Shown here piece by piece: positions 10,879 through 21,877 of a DNA stretch of 49,260 nt (positions are counted from its first letter, which is position 1; each line of letters begins with the position of its first letter). Origin of the DNA: Rhizoclosmatium globosum. Taxonomy: Eukaryota; Chytridiomycota; Chytridiomycetes; Chytridiales; Chytriomycetaceae. The notes beneath the pieces are model-generated. The model ran no database searches. It was not told the origin of the DNA and saw only the letters and a list, made by a program, of their open reading frames with translations. Location: NCBI GenBank assembly GCA_002104985.1, contig MCGO01000254.1, forward strand, positions 1 to 49,260, read 5' to 3'. The translations under genes and the position numbers were made by a program.

Positions 10879-11581
10879 ATGGCAACCAGCAGCAGCAGCA
10901 GCGCAACCAGAGACGAAGTGCAAGTGATGCCCGGCGTCTACTTAACGACGTTTGCGGGTTCAAGTGCCGAGAAGCAGCAACAAGTCAACGACCAGAAGGG
11001 CATCACCCTCAAAACAGTCTCGGGCATCGACGTGGACTTGGACGTGTTTGATTCGGAAAATGCAGAGATTTTGCAGCAAGAAGTGGGTCTGCTTTCAATT
11101 GGCTGGCTGGCTGCCTGGCTGGAGGGTACTCTGACTGACTGACTGCCTGAAATTAGATTGCGCGGCTTCGGCTCAGTGTTCAAAAACTGCTCGAATCAAA
11201 TCATTTGTTGAAAGAGTTTAGCAAGGAAGACCCGGATCCAGAATACGCTCTGGTATTTTTGGTTTAACGTAGCTTGTCTGTTGAGGAAAAGCTGATTCCT
11301 TTGGTTTCCCAAACTAGGCAATCTCTGAAAACGTTCAAGTCATCGACAAGCGGCTCCGAATGATCAAAGCATTGATGCAGAAGCTTGCTGCTGTTACTCA
11401 GCCCGTTGGATCTGTCGCTTCTGGTCCATGCCATGCAGAACTGACAGGCTTGCCCATTCCTTCAACCCAAACACCCACGCAACCAACACAGCCAGCACAG
11501 CAACCACAGTCCACACAAACAAATCATCCACAAGAACAAGCACAAGCACAAGCACAAGAAGAAGCCGGAGTTTACTTATAA
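10879..11581 (+). CDS. Small helical protein, possibly Tma17/Adc17-type proteasome assembly chaperone
   Basis: Three exons (10879-11082, 11157-11252, 11318-11581; introns 74 and 65 nt), 187 aa, starting MATSSSSS. The core is two amphipathic helices, LRLSVQKLLESNHLLKEF and then EYALAISENVQVIDKRLRMI. The pattern of a pair of heptad helices with E-Y-x-x-A-I-x-E-N-x-x-V-I resembles Tma17/Adc17, which helps assemble the proteasome base. The C-terminal 60 residues are Gln/Pro/Thr-rich, including AQAQAQEE from a CAAGCA-type tandem repeat, and probably disordered. The family call is tentative; the gene structure is secure. Its stop lies only 26 bp from the stop of the converging GNAT gene. Confidence 0.6.
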
Positions 11582-11607
11582 ACTCAACAAAATAAAAAAA
11601 AAAAGCA

Positions 11608-12126
11608 TTAATTGTCCTTTGGCTTCCCACCCTCCGCAAACACCTTCATACTCTCACCCGTCAACCGATACATTTTCCATTCACTCAATTCCCTCGCACC
11701 AACCGTTGGGCCCGTGTAAAAGTTGATGGCGGGTGTGTTCCAATCAAGCGCCGTCCACTCAACCCGTCCAAACCCTTCCGAGACAGCTTTCTGTGCAAGG
11801 TATCGCAAGAGCACAGTTCCAACACCTTTCCCACGTGCGTCTTCGGAGACAAAGAGGTCTTCGAGGTGGATGCCTGGCTTGGAGAGGAACGTGCTGTATG
11901 TGAAGTAGTAGATGGCGAATCCGAGGTCGATTCCGTTTTCGGTGGCAAAGACGACTTCGGCGTATTTGGTGGTGAAGAGCGTGTCTTCGAGGTCTTGCGT
12001 TGTGCCAACGTGTTCGTGCTCGAGCTTCTCAAAGATGGCAAGGTCTCGGATGAAGTTGAAGATTTGGGGGACGTCTGCTTTGGTGGCCTTGCGGATTTGG
12101 ATGCCGTTGCCGTTGCTGTTGGTCAT
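11608..12126 (-). CDS. GNAT-family N-acetyltransferase (diamine/thialysine acetyltransferase-like)
   Basis: Single exon of 172 aa spanning one GNAT domain. It starts IQIRKATKADVPQIFNFIRDLA, has the SSAT-like FEKLEHEHVGTT, then IHLEDLFVSEDARGKGVGTVLL with the acetyl-CoA pyrophosphate loop R-G-K-G-V-G, and finally WTALDWNTPAINFYTGPTVG. The order and spacing match spermidine/spermine and thialysine acetyltransferases, which acetylate polyamines or thialysine in the cytosol. The substrate cannot be decided from sequence. Tail-to-tail with the Tma17-like gene. Confidence 0.9.
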   Translation of the reverse strand: MTNSNGNGIQIRKATKADVPQIFNFIRDLAIFEKLEHEHVGTTQDLEDTLFTTKYAEVVFATENGIDLGFAIYYFTYSTFLSKPGIHLEDLFVSEDARGKGVGTVLLRYLAQKAVSEGFGRVEWTALDWNTPAINFYTGPTVGARELSEWKMYRLTGESMKVFAEGGKPKDN

Positions 12127-12346
12127 TGGGTGAAAGATTTGTGGAACCGAGTGATAGCACCAAAGTGATCACAAATCCGGAACGGAAAGGAATCAGATAA
12201 CAAACAATTCAGATGCATATGCAGACTTTATTGCTAATGTAAGACAACAAACGCACACACAAACACTCAGGCTGTAGACAATGACTCCCGTCAGGGGGGG
12301 AGAAACAAAATAAGATAGAAACAAGGGCATTAAAAGTTAAACACGT

Positions 12347-14121
12347 TTAAGAGAACAAACGCTTCTCGTAAGAGTGCAAGCCGTGAACACCTCCCTCCAA
12401 TTGAGCACTAGCACTTCTCTTTTGGAATCGGACCTCACCGCTAGCGACTTTGTCCTTCAACTCCTCAACACTTCTGACACCAATGTCCTGCAAACCGTGT
12501 TGCACACCGGTAGTCAAGTAACCAACAAACTTCTTGACAGTACCCTTGTCAACAACGGCTCCAACAACTCCCTGAGCAACCTTGATCTTGTCACCCTCAG
12601 AGAAGTAACGCTTTCCAGCGGCATCACCCTTCTCCATGGCGTCAAGGGAACCCATACCACGGTACTTCTTGAGTCTCTTTCCTTCGTCGTAGAAGTACTC
12701 TCCTGGAGACTCGGTGGTACCGGCAAGCAAGGAACCCATCATGACACCAGAGGCACCAAGAGCAACAGCCTTGACAATGTGACCAACGTTAGCAATACCA
12801 CCGTCAGCAATGACGGGGACACCGAATTGACGGGCGTACTGGGCAACCTTGAAGACAGCGGTACCCTGTGGACGTCCACAAGCCATTACTTCCTGGGTGA
12901 TACAGATAGATCCAGAACCCATACCAACACGCAAAGCGTCGGCACCAGCCTCAATCAAGTTACGGGCCTGTTCAGTGGTGACAACGTTTCCGGCAATGAC
13001 TTCAAGGGATGGGTATGTCTTCTTGATGTATCGGATCATTTCAATTTGGAAGGTGGAGTTACCCTGGGAAGAGTCGAGAACAACAACGTCGAGGCCAGCC
13101 TTGACAAGAGCTTCGAGACGGATCTTGTCTTCTTCGTGGGTAGAGATGGCGGCGGCAACGAGGAGCTGGCGGGCAGAGGTGGACGCCCATGGGTAGTCAC
13201 GGGTCTTGATCAAGTCGGAACGGGCGAGGAGGGCGGTGAGGTTGAATGAGCCGTCCACGATGGGAAGCTTTCCCTTCTTGGATTGACGGAGAATCTTTTG
13301 GGCGTCCGAGTACGAGATTCCTTGCTTGGCGGTGGTGAGTTCGGTGGTCATGACTTCGGAAAGGAGCTTTGTCTCGTCGTTGCTTCCTTGCAAAAAGTCA
13401 ATGTCACGTCTGGTGACGATACCGAGCAACTTTGAGTGCAACTTTCCAGTCTCAGTGATTGGGATACCGCAGAAACCAAACTGCTTCTTGATCTCGAGAA
13501 CCTTGCGGACAGTGTCGGTTGGCTTCAAGCAGAGAGGGTCGGTGATGAATCCGTTCTCAAACTTCTTGACTTGGCGGACCATGTCAGATTGCTCCTGGAC
13601 GGAACAGTTGTGGTGGATGACACCGAGACCACCGTTCAAAGCCATGTGGATAGCCATTTGTGTTTCTGCATGATGAATGAAGTTGTTAGCAGGTGGCGAT
13701 GATTTCGAATACAGGTTGAGTGTAGTGGGAACGAGACAAAAAGAAAAAAAGGGGGTATGCACACACACACACACACAAGACACGTACCAGTGACAGTGTC
13801 CATTGGAGAAGACAGGAATGGAGTCTTGATCTTAGTTCGCTTTGTAATGTGCGAGTCCAAGTTGACCTTGTCAGCGCCAAAGTCGATGAATCCAGGCAGA
13901 ATGAGGAAGTCGTTGTACGTCAGGCCGCCTGAGATGGACTCGTTGAACAGCTCGGCCGCAGAGAGTCCGTCCGTCGTTGGCGCCTTGAGCAGCTCTCTCA
14001 TTCGGGCATCGCGCTCCTTGGCCGTCTCTTGCCGGCCCTCGCGCTGCTGAAGCGGGACAAGTGGGAACTCGCCCTCGTACTCAGAGTGCAGGATTTCAGA
14101 GTGCGTGCGTTTACCGTCCAT
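12347..14121 (-). CDS. Inosine-5'-monophosphate dehydrogenase
   Basis: Two exons (13788-14121, 12347-13665; intron 122 nt), about 550 aa, near the usual eukaryotic length. It converts IMP to XMP with NAD+, the committed step of GTP synthesis. Visible landmarks are [16 protein letters not shown] and [11 protein letters not shown] at the N-terminus, a CBS pair (about residues 150-270) with TRRDIDFLQ, the catalytic loop [11 protein letters not shown] (Cys about 366), VIADGGI, and the flap [21 protein letters not shown]. No damage is seen. The intron contains a CA microsatellite and is longer than most introns in this window. High-confidence housekeeping gene. Confidence 0.97.
13760..13777 (+). 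repeat. CA dinucleotide microsatellite in the IMPDH intron
   Basis: About nine CA units directly inside the donor end of the intron; on the transcribed strand this reads as a GU run. A nearby poly-A/G tract adds to the low complexity. Confidence 0.9.
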
Positions 14122-14335
14122 TGTTTAAACGATGTTGTTGGTGGTGGTTTGTTTGTGGGAACGGGGGGGTTTCCCCCAAAAAGAAAAAAGAAAACTGCCC
14201 TCCTTCTTATACCCTTTTGCTTCGTCGATTTTTTCAAATCATCTCCATCTTGGGGAGAGTTGAAAATTTCATTTCGCGTTTATCGTTATCGTTGAGAAAA
14301 ATGAGTAGTTAAGTTTACTTTGTGTATTTACTTTG
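14122..14335. promoter_or_regulatory. Divergent spacer upstream of IMPDH
   Basis: 214 bp between the IMPDH start (minus) and the earliest possible start of the unrecognised plus-strand gene. Contains runs of G and A near 14163-14190. No defined element is recognised. Confidence 0.35.
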
Positions 14336-14455
14336 ATGACTATCGAAGAGATGTATCAAAACAATGCATCCTTCTTTTCATTCCAGAACAAAGAACCGCC
14401 TCACCGTCCGCCATTGTGTATTGTTGCTTTCAGTCTTGCTAGACACTATTCTGAA

Positions 14456-16053
14456 ATGACATCCGTGGCTCCGGCACCCCTTCCTGGTGCTCTTCAAAAG
14501 AACCTTAGCACTGGCAACATTGAGGCTATTCCTTCCCATGACCAAGAATCAGATACCAACAATAACAACTCATCACTGCAAGACTCTAAGCGGCTTGGAT
14601 TTGCAAAGTCGTTTAATAGGTTAGTGAGCACCACTCAGAACGCCTAGTAACAGTGTGGACGGGAAATGGATAGTCCTGCTTGAGATGCAGCCGTCTTGGA
14701 TGTGTAATAAGTCTCAAACTTAAGAAACTCATACCCTACTCAGGTTATCCGCCAGCAATGAGAGCGCACAACCTGAAAACATAAATGAAAAACTCAAAAC
14801 AACTTTCGTGGACTTCTGTAGCGTTGTTGAGAAAGGTGTAAATGATGCCTTACTTTCGAGATTCAACCAAATCCACGGAATATCAACGCCATCAAATGGT
14901 ATCGTCCATCATTTTTACCAACTGCAGGTTTTGAGATTCTTCTGCTCAATAGATCGGCTTGCATCAAGTGGTAGCGCTATTCATCTCAATGTTCAAGATA
15001 CAGATAAACAATCAGAGAGCGCAACGGAAATGCCTTTGTCGCAACAAAAGAAGCTTGCACAGAGCGGCAGTATGCACAGTTTACATCATAGTAGAGCAGC
15101 TTCAAGGGGTCGACAAGAATCGCCAGGTATGTCGCCTAGCTTCCGTCGCATTGTAAAGTCAATTTAACGTAATCATGGACAGGTGGACTTAAACATGCAC
15201 GGTCTCTTCACCGCGCAGCAAGCGGTCGCGTTCGAAGTGCAGGAAAATGTGCCGCCTGTTACCTTTCCAAAGAAGAATCATACAAACTACGTCTCACTAT
15301 AGAAGCCCGAATCCGCTGTCCAGGTGCAGCTCCAGAAATGCCACCCTTACCTCCACTCCCCACCGCAACCGGAAAATGGGCTTCCACAAACGACGAACTC
15401 ACAAACTCCACCAACACTCCAGCCAACGCAACCATCACCACAACCGGAACATCCCCCAACATCTCCCGTGAAGCCAGTAAATCCTCCCTCGTCAAAGACG
15501 GAAGCAACCCATCCCTCCCCATCCCAACAGACCCCTCCACAACCCACCCCCGCACCCCCTCAAACCTCACCAAAAAAACCGGCGCCTCCAGATCCTTCAC
15601 AAACCTCCAACCCCAAGACGACAAATCCCACCCACCCTCCGTCGCCGAACAAGCACGCGACATCCGAAACGCAATCACAGCAATCATAAACGACATGCCC
15701 GAGCCGATCCCAGGAACTCCCATCATAATCATGTTCAACGCCATAGTCTACCATGAAGCCGTTGCATCAGCAGCCGCCGGCAGCGGCGACGAACCCCCGC
15801 GGACTACGCGCTTGCCTTTTCGTGGAAGAGTGAGACGAATACGCCGTGTGGGGCTATGATTAAGGAGTTGAAGCAGCAGAGGATGGAGCTTGCGTATCGG
15901 GAGCAAGGTGTTGAATTGGATAGTGTGAAGGCGGAGGCGGCTGCTGCTGCGGCGCTTGCGGAGCAGAGTACGATTGTGGGGAAATTAAAGGGGTTGCTTC
16001 GGTTAGGGTCCAAGAATAACTTGAAAAAGTCTTCGAGTACAGTGATGGAGTGA
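14456..16053 (+). CDS. Unrecognised Ser/Thr/Pro-rich protein, one apparent frame break
   Basis: Three exons (14456-14619, 14744-15126, 15183-16053; introns 124 and 56 nt). An upstream in-frame ATG at 14336 would extend the N-terminus by 40 residues. The order is a short Ser-rich head, a helical region (LKTTFVDFCSVVEKGVNDALLSRF...IVHHFYQLQVLRFF), a low-complexity basic/Ser stretch and a long Pro/Thr-rich linker. Then comes a second folded segment (RDIRNAITAIINDMPEP...IIIMFNAIVYHEAVASAAAG) and a C-terminal Ala-rich helix (KELKQQRMELAYREQG). Near 15795, inside a run of five C, the frame moves by one base so that DYALAFSWKSETN continues the protein. One more C would restore it, so a homopolymer sequencing error is likely. 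I do not recognise the family. Confidence 0.6.
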
Positions 16054-16211
16054 TTTGTTTTCAGAAAGAAATGTTTTTTGGTTTGTGTTCGAACGTGGTT
16101 GTGTGTCTTTCGTTGTCAAGATTCCTTCATTTGATTTTTCAACTTCTGTTCTTTTATTTAAAGTTTTGTTTATGGAGGATACTCAAGAATTAAAATGTGA
16201 GATCTATTAAC

Positions 16212-18071
16212 TTAATACGATGATTGGTCCGTGAGCTCTTCATTCGTGATGGTTGAAACAGAGTCTCTTGCAACATTCTGAATTCTAACACTCTTCTCAC
16301 TTTGGGGTTGATTTCGGTTAGGAGGCGAAAGACTCTTCAACTGCTGGTGCAAGAGTGATGCAAGATAAACTTGTCCTTCATCTAATACATGTTCTTCTTG
16401 ATTTTGAATCTTAATTGGTGCTGGGATTTTTCGAGTGCTCGATTTACTTGGTGTTGGTCTCTCAATTTCCACCAAGTTCTCAACTGGAACCAATTGCTCA
16501 GTTAAAACACGATCATTTTCAAGAGTTTCACTAGACTCAAGAACGACGGGTACTTCCACTTTAGCTTCAATGGCAGCAGTTGAAACGACGGTTGGTACTG
16601 TCGGAACTGGCGCCAGAAGGGACATCGGATGCAAGATTGTAACAGGAATCTCGACTTTAATTTCCTGACTACCGCGAGGAGTTATACTAACTTGAATAGC
16701 GTACGAGACTTCAATTAAAAGCCCGTTTTGGATTGATCGAGCGAGAGGCTGTCAAGTATGTTTAAATTGCAAAATTCAAAATGGCGTCGCAACTTACTGG
16801 TATGTCAATCTCCGCCATAAGAGAAACGCTTTCTGCCTTCTTCACTCCACTCCAACTGTCTTTCGTGAATAGCGATACATTCTTGTCAGAACGTTCAGTC
16901 CAGAGTGGATTTGGACGTGTGATGTAAGTTGCAGAGTTTGATTTTGGTTTCACAGCAACGTAGGTCTTTTCAGCAACAACCAAACGCGAGAAGTGAAGTG
17001 GGATAAGTGTGCCAATATCAGAGTTTGTTCGAGAAAATGTTTTGAGCCTGCGAACAAGAGAAAGTTTCAACGTTTTCACCTTGTAAGTGTGTATTAGTTT
17101 CTAAATCAAATGGCAAGGCGCAGTGCTCACTTTTCTGCGACTCTCATTTCTAACATCAACCAATACATGGCCAACACCACCAGAAATCCAAGCTCCAGAG
17201 CTGCTACTGTTCACATCATCAAACTCACGCGTATGGCATCGTGCCTTAACAGAAACCTCTCCACTTCTCGACTTCAACCACCCAACAATCCGGGAATCCT
17301 GAGCCCACATTGTCAAACTCGGAACAATATTCGGAGGCAAAAACATCGGAACGTGTTGTACCACCTGCGCCTCTTGGTGAACAACCAGTAATGTTGGTTT
17401 ACCAAACCCGAATTTTGCTTCAACAACAGCCGAAACAATGTATCTGATTCCACCGACTTTTGGGCTCCAGAAAGAGCTTGGAAGACTTGTTTCGGGGGTA
17501 AGCTTGATGGAGAAGTCAAAGGATGTTGTTCCTTGTCTTGCAGGCCACCTTTAAGAATCGTCAGCTATTAATCTATAAAAACAAAAAACCTACATTCCAT
17601 GCTCATCGCAAGGACCTGGAATAATTGCCTCACTTGGTGGCATTCTTGCAGATTGCAGATCAACAGTATCGTGAAAGAACAACCTTCTACTCGCACTCGA
17701 AGCGGAACTCGACAAGACTTCTTCATATCCAGCTAAATAAACTGTAATTTTTCCGATTTTCACGTTCTTTGCGCTCGTGCACTTCAACGTGAAACGTCCT
17801 GACACGTTGTTGCAGGCGATGAAAATCCCTGCTGTAAGGTCAAGCTATTTCGGTTATTAGCATCAATAGTTGACATATTATGTGTTATTACTCTCGTTTT
17901 TAAGCTTTCGGATCGTGTTTTGGTGTCAACTTGGTCGAATGGTGGAACAGGTTTCGCGTCAGTAGCAAGGGCCAGAGTTTCGTTACTTTTTGGTCCGATT
18001 TCTTTCGGTTCAGTAGTTTGAAGAGGATTAGTCTGCCATTCCGCTTTGGCAGCTCGCAATTGCTGGCTCAT
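16212..18071 (-). CDS. Arrestin-fold protein (alpha-arrestin-like trafficking adaptor)
   Basis: Five exons (17892-18071, 17594-17844, 17131-17548, 16798-17079, 16212-16748; introns 45-51 nt), 555 aa. The arrestin N half shows FTLKCTSAKNVKIGKITVYLAGYEEV, then LFFHDTVDL and FDFSIKL...LPSSF. GGIRYIVSAVVEAKFGFG is the conserved strand where arrestin-like proteins describe transition to the C half. The C half has VKTLKLSLVRRLKTF and later beta-strands ending near IKVEIPVTILHP. The N-terminal 55 residues and last 130 residues are polar and look disordered. Fungal alpha-arrestins recruit HECT ubiquitin ligases to membrane transporters through PPxY motifs; I see no clear PPxY here, so the partner is open. 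Confidence 0.82.
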
Positions 18072-18128
18072 TGGGAACGATTGTCACCTGAACTGGTGGC
18101 TGGAAATAAAATACAGACAATAATTACT

Positions 18129-19704
18129 CTATTTCACTCGCAAGTCAAACCCCATCTCCATAAATAAGTCTTTCCAAATCGATAGACTCTCATTCCGTAT
18201 TAGGTTATAGTATTTTGGCCCTTCTATCCTCACATTCTTGGTATCAAACTTTTCAAACGGAATCTTCGTCAACTCACGCAACTCTTTGAAGCTATCGAAA
18301 TAGTATACAAAGGGTGTGAATTCTCTACGATAATAATCGCAAAATTCTGTCCAAGTAGCCTGGTACGGACCACTCAATCGTGATCGTAAATCCTCATCTG
18401 GTTCAATCCTCCTCTCAAATTCACCGCTAGAAGTTAATTTCGCATGTTTTTCAGGATCAGATACGAAAAGTGCTGCTTCCTCCAGTTTGTTAATCCAATC
18501 GAAAAAGTAGTGATGATAACCAGTGCCAATGATGGCCTACAATTCAAAAATCAGAAAACTCCAAATATGTTTGAATGAAATTATTATTCGTTACCTTGAG
18601 GAATCTTGGTGTTGGAAGGACTTGGGGAACGCCGTGCGCTATATTCTCGTAAAACTTCATCACTGAGACTTGATACGGAAAATCGAGGAATGCTTTGTAG
18701 TGTAGAAGAACTTCAGGGCCTCCATACTTTTTTTTGAGCTGTACCAAACCGGAACTGACTCCTTGAAAGAGTAACAGTTGCATCACTTTGGGTTTGTTGA
18801 TAGGCTCCTCGTTTTTAATGATTGAAATCGAGTCTATCGCTTCAGGAATTTTGATTCCAGCTACCTTCCCACTCTTCTTGATCGAATTAGATGGACTTGA
18901 ATTTCCCTTTCCCTGTGGATCAACATTCCAAACTCCAAGTGACCTCAACAACCTGAATCTAGGAGCTTTCCCAACCCTCATCCTGAAATAAACCTCCTCA
19001 AACGGGTTATTCGCGGTCCAAAACAGATTCCGCGGAGGATCATCAATCAGCCTTCGAAGCATCTCATAATAATCCTCGTGCTGATCAATCATCCAATCAA
19101 ACCGATTCGTCAATTCAACCACAACATTCGATTGACACCGCCGCGACGAATCCGTTTCCAACAACGAAAGAAGGATCCCACGAGCGTCAGGCAACGTATC
19201 CGCAATGACAATCACATCCGATTGACTACACAAAGACGAAATATATCCGGAATCAATGAGTCTCTGGGCATCTTCTTGGCGCATACCGTAGCGTGTTACT
19301 TTTCGTGGGTTGAGGACTTTGAAGTTGAGACCGAAGTGTAACATTACACCGTGGAAGTTTTCGTTGCATCCTCGATGTCCGTTGAAATATGTTATTCGCG
19401 GGAAGGATGACAGTGAGTCTGTAGGGTTAAGTTTTTAAGCCAAGATCCATATTGGGTAAAGTGGGATAGTGTTCGAAATACCTTTATGTTTCCAAGGTTC
19501 CAGGGTGACTGTCGAGTAGTTCAAGAGTTTGTCTTGCTTCAGTTTCTTTGGAAGGAGTCCGTCTTTCGTTGATTGTGCTGACGACGCCACGTCAGGAGAG
19601 GTCAGAACCACTCGGACCAGTTGGATGATGTTTGATATAAGCATGAAGCAAACTACAATAAGGATGAGCCTTTTGACTGCTCTAACCAATGGGGATGGTA
19701 GCAT
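18129..19704 (-). CDS. Type II membrane protein, glycosyltransferase-like, copy 1
   Basis: Three exons (19482-19704, 18595-19418, 18129-18536; introns 63 and 58 nt), 484 aa. A short basic N-terminus (MLPSPLVRAVKRL) precedes one hydrophobic anchor (ILIVVCFMLISNIIQLV), then a stem and a lumenal domain. The region starts at RITYFNGHRGCNENFHGV and runs through SDVIVIADTLPDARGILLSLLE, NLFWTANNPFEEVYFR and YKAFLDFPYQVSVMKFYENIAHGVPQVLPTPRFL. The last block (acidic/aromatic followed by E-N-x-x-x-G-x-P and P-T-P-R) resembles the donor-binding end of GT-B glycosyltransferases. I infer a Golgi enzyme. The family is not named with certainty. It lies head to tail with a paralogue, and its stop is 57 bp from the start of the arrestin gene. 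Confidence 0.7.
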
Positions 19705-19790
19705 CAGGACTTTGTGACAGCAAACTGGTACTTTGTGAAATGGAACAAATGGAAAAGTGGTATGTACATTAATTTACCAAATCCTCATGA

Positions 19791-21804
19791 TCAATCATCA
19801 TAACTTTTCACACCCGTATACCCCATTTCATGAAACATTTCAATCCAAGAAACCATACTCTGTTCCCGAATCTTTTTATAAAACTTGGGTCCCTCCACCT
19901 TCACATTCTTGTAATCAAATAACTCGACAGGAGTGTTAATCAGCCCTGCCAGCTCCTTAAGTGAATCGAACTGATACACAAACGGTTGAAACTCTGGACG
20001 ATAGTAATCCGATAAATTCATCCATTTTGGTTTATGGTTCATCAACACCGCTTCCTGTTTATGCATCTCCGCTTTCTCAAAGTCATCGATATGGTCACGC
20101 CTTTGGATGCGTGGGGAGTGGTTCCGGATTTCTTCCGCTTCGTCATGTTCGTCTTTGGCCTTCTGTTCTTGGATGGTTTTGCGTTTTTGTTCGGCCCATT
20201 TGAGTTTATCTTTTTGTGCCTCTTTTTTTAGTTTGGCTTCGTCCGTTTGTCGCTTTTCTGTGAGCCATTTTGCGTGGGCTTCGGGGTTGTCCAGGTACAT
20301 TTGGACTTCTTCTAGTTTGTCGAGATACATACCGAAGTAGTGGTGGTTGTTTGTCTGTGTGGAAAGTTGAGTATACCTCTTTAAAAGACAAAGTGCAGTA
20401 GGTGATTACCTTGACAAGTTCGTAAAGAAATCTAGGTGTTGGAATCACCTGTGGGATTCCGTGAGCAATGTTCTCGTAAAACTTCATGACTGACACTTGG
20501 TAAGGAAAATCGAGGAACGCTTTGTACTTGGATAGTCCAGCTGGACCCTTGTACCGTTTTGGGAGCAAATCGATAGGCATGCAATAAAATTCGACAAGAT
20601 CACGAACAATCGGTCGAGACGGTCTTGCAAACGTTTGCACCATCGCAAATCGATTCGATGAATCATTTGTATCGTTATTTTTTGTTGCTGTCGCAGCTAT
20701 CCCAGGATTCAGTACTACTGGTCCACTTGAATCCACGTTCCAAGCGCCTAATGATCGCACCAGCCGCACTTTGGGAGATTTGCCTATCCGTGCACGCATG
20801 TATAGTTCCTCAAAAGGATTGTTCGCAGTCCAAAACAGGTTTGGTGGTGGATTCTCAATGAGTTTCAATAGCATCGCATTGTATTCTTCAAGGTCGGCAA
20901 CGTTCCAGTCATATCGATTCGTCATTTCGATTATAATATTTGACTTGCATCGTTTGGATACGTCCTTTTCAAGTAAGGAGAGCAGGACGGCCCGAGAGTC
21001 TGGTACAGTATCTGCATTGATGATAACATCCGATGCGGCACACAAATCGGCAACGTATCCGGAATCAATCAATGTTCTTGCGTCCAGCTCGTTCATACCA
21101 TATCCAGTGAAGTTTCGTGGATTAACAATGTTGAAGTTCAGATGAAGACGTGAAAGCACACCATGCAGATTTTCGTTACAGCCTCTATGACCATTCAAGT
21201 AGGTTATCCGAGGTGTTGAGGAGAATGAGTCTGTGGATATCGTGGTTCAGGCGAAATAACGTTTACTGACGAAATGTAAAGAAACACTCACCTCTATGCT
21301 TCCATGGCTCGAAAACAACTTGATCAAAGTCAATGAGCTTTGAGTTGTAGTTTGGTCGAGCATCTAACGCAGCTTTGGCCTTGACACCAAGTTTGAGGGG
21401 TTCCCGCTTCTTTTCCTTCTCATTCAGCCGCCCATACCAGATGTTGTGCTTCAGATGGGCAAATTTCTTGTCGAAGTCGACTAATCTCTTGCTTTGTGTC
21501 CCCATTTTGTGAATGACCTCAAACTCAGGTTCATTGTTGTAGAACTCGTAGGGCACTGAATCTGTTCACCACATCATTGCTTTAGATTTCCCGGCCTTGT
21601 ACCACTATTCTTGTACTTACTATTGTACGGTTTGCAATCTGGGCGCTTTCCGACAAAGAAGTGAGACAAGTAGTTCTTTTGTTGGACACGATCCATGAAC
21701 AAGGCCAGAGATACAATTGTGTAGACCATTGCAGCCATCAATAGGCTAACTACTAGTGCGCTGCCCACTGTCTTAAGATAGCGACGAGGGAAGCAGCGGG
21801 GCAT
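19791..21804 (-). CDS. Type II membrane protein, glycosyltransferase-like, copy 2
   Basis: Four exons (21621-21804, 21292-21561, 20410-21230, 19791-20354; introns 55-61 nt), 612 aa. Clear paralogue of the gene downstream: RITYLNGHRGCNENLHGV, SDVIINADTVPDSRAVLLSLLE, NLFWTANNPFEELYMRARIGKSP and DFPYQVSVMKFYENIAHGIPQVIPTPRFLYEL are all conserved. It has a basic head (MPRCFPRRYLKTVG), a single anchor (ALVVSLLMAAMVYTIVSLALFM), an extra exon in the stem with YEFYNNEPEF, and a highly charged Lys/Glu insertion (about 20090-20270) near the C-terminus that copy 1 lacks. The shared intron after the E-P-W-K-H stem motif supports tandem duplication. Divergent from the SDR gene with 73 bp between starts. 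Confidence 0.7.
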
Positions 21805-21877
21805 CTGAGTGGTACGCCACTTGATGGATTGAATTGATTTATTGGATTTAAAAAGAAGAAGAAAAGAATAGCTTATT
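21805..21877. promoter_or_regulatory. Divergent promoter between glycosyltransferase-like gene and SDR gene
   Basis: 73 bp between start codons, with an ATTGG (inverted CCAAT) near 21840 and an A/G-rich tract next to the plus-strand start. Role inferred from position. Confidence 0.4.

Noticed and set aside
10953..11639. Minus-strand ORFs opposite the Tma17-like gene
   Set aside because: Low-complexity shadows of the CAAGCA repeat and coding exons on the other strand.
12374..13249. Long plus-strand ORF opposite IMP dehydrogenase
   Set aside because: Antisense shadow of a strongly conserved gene; its Ser/Thr/Leu-rich translation has no domain.
13758..13790. CA repeat as a possible CRISPR or telomere-like array
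   Set aside because: It is a plain dinucleotide microsatellite inside an intron, with no spacers.
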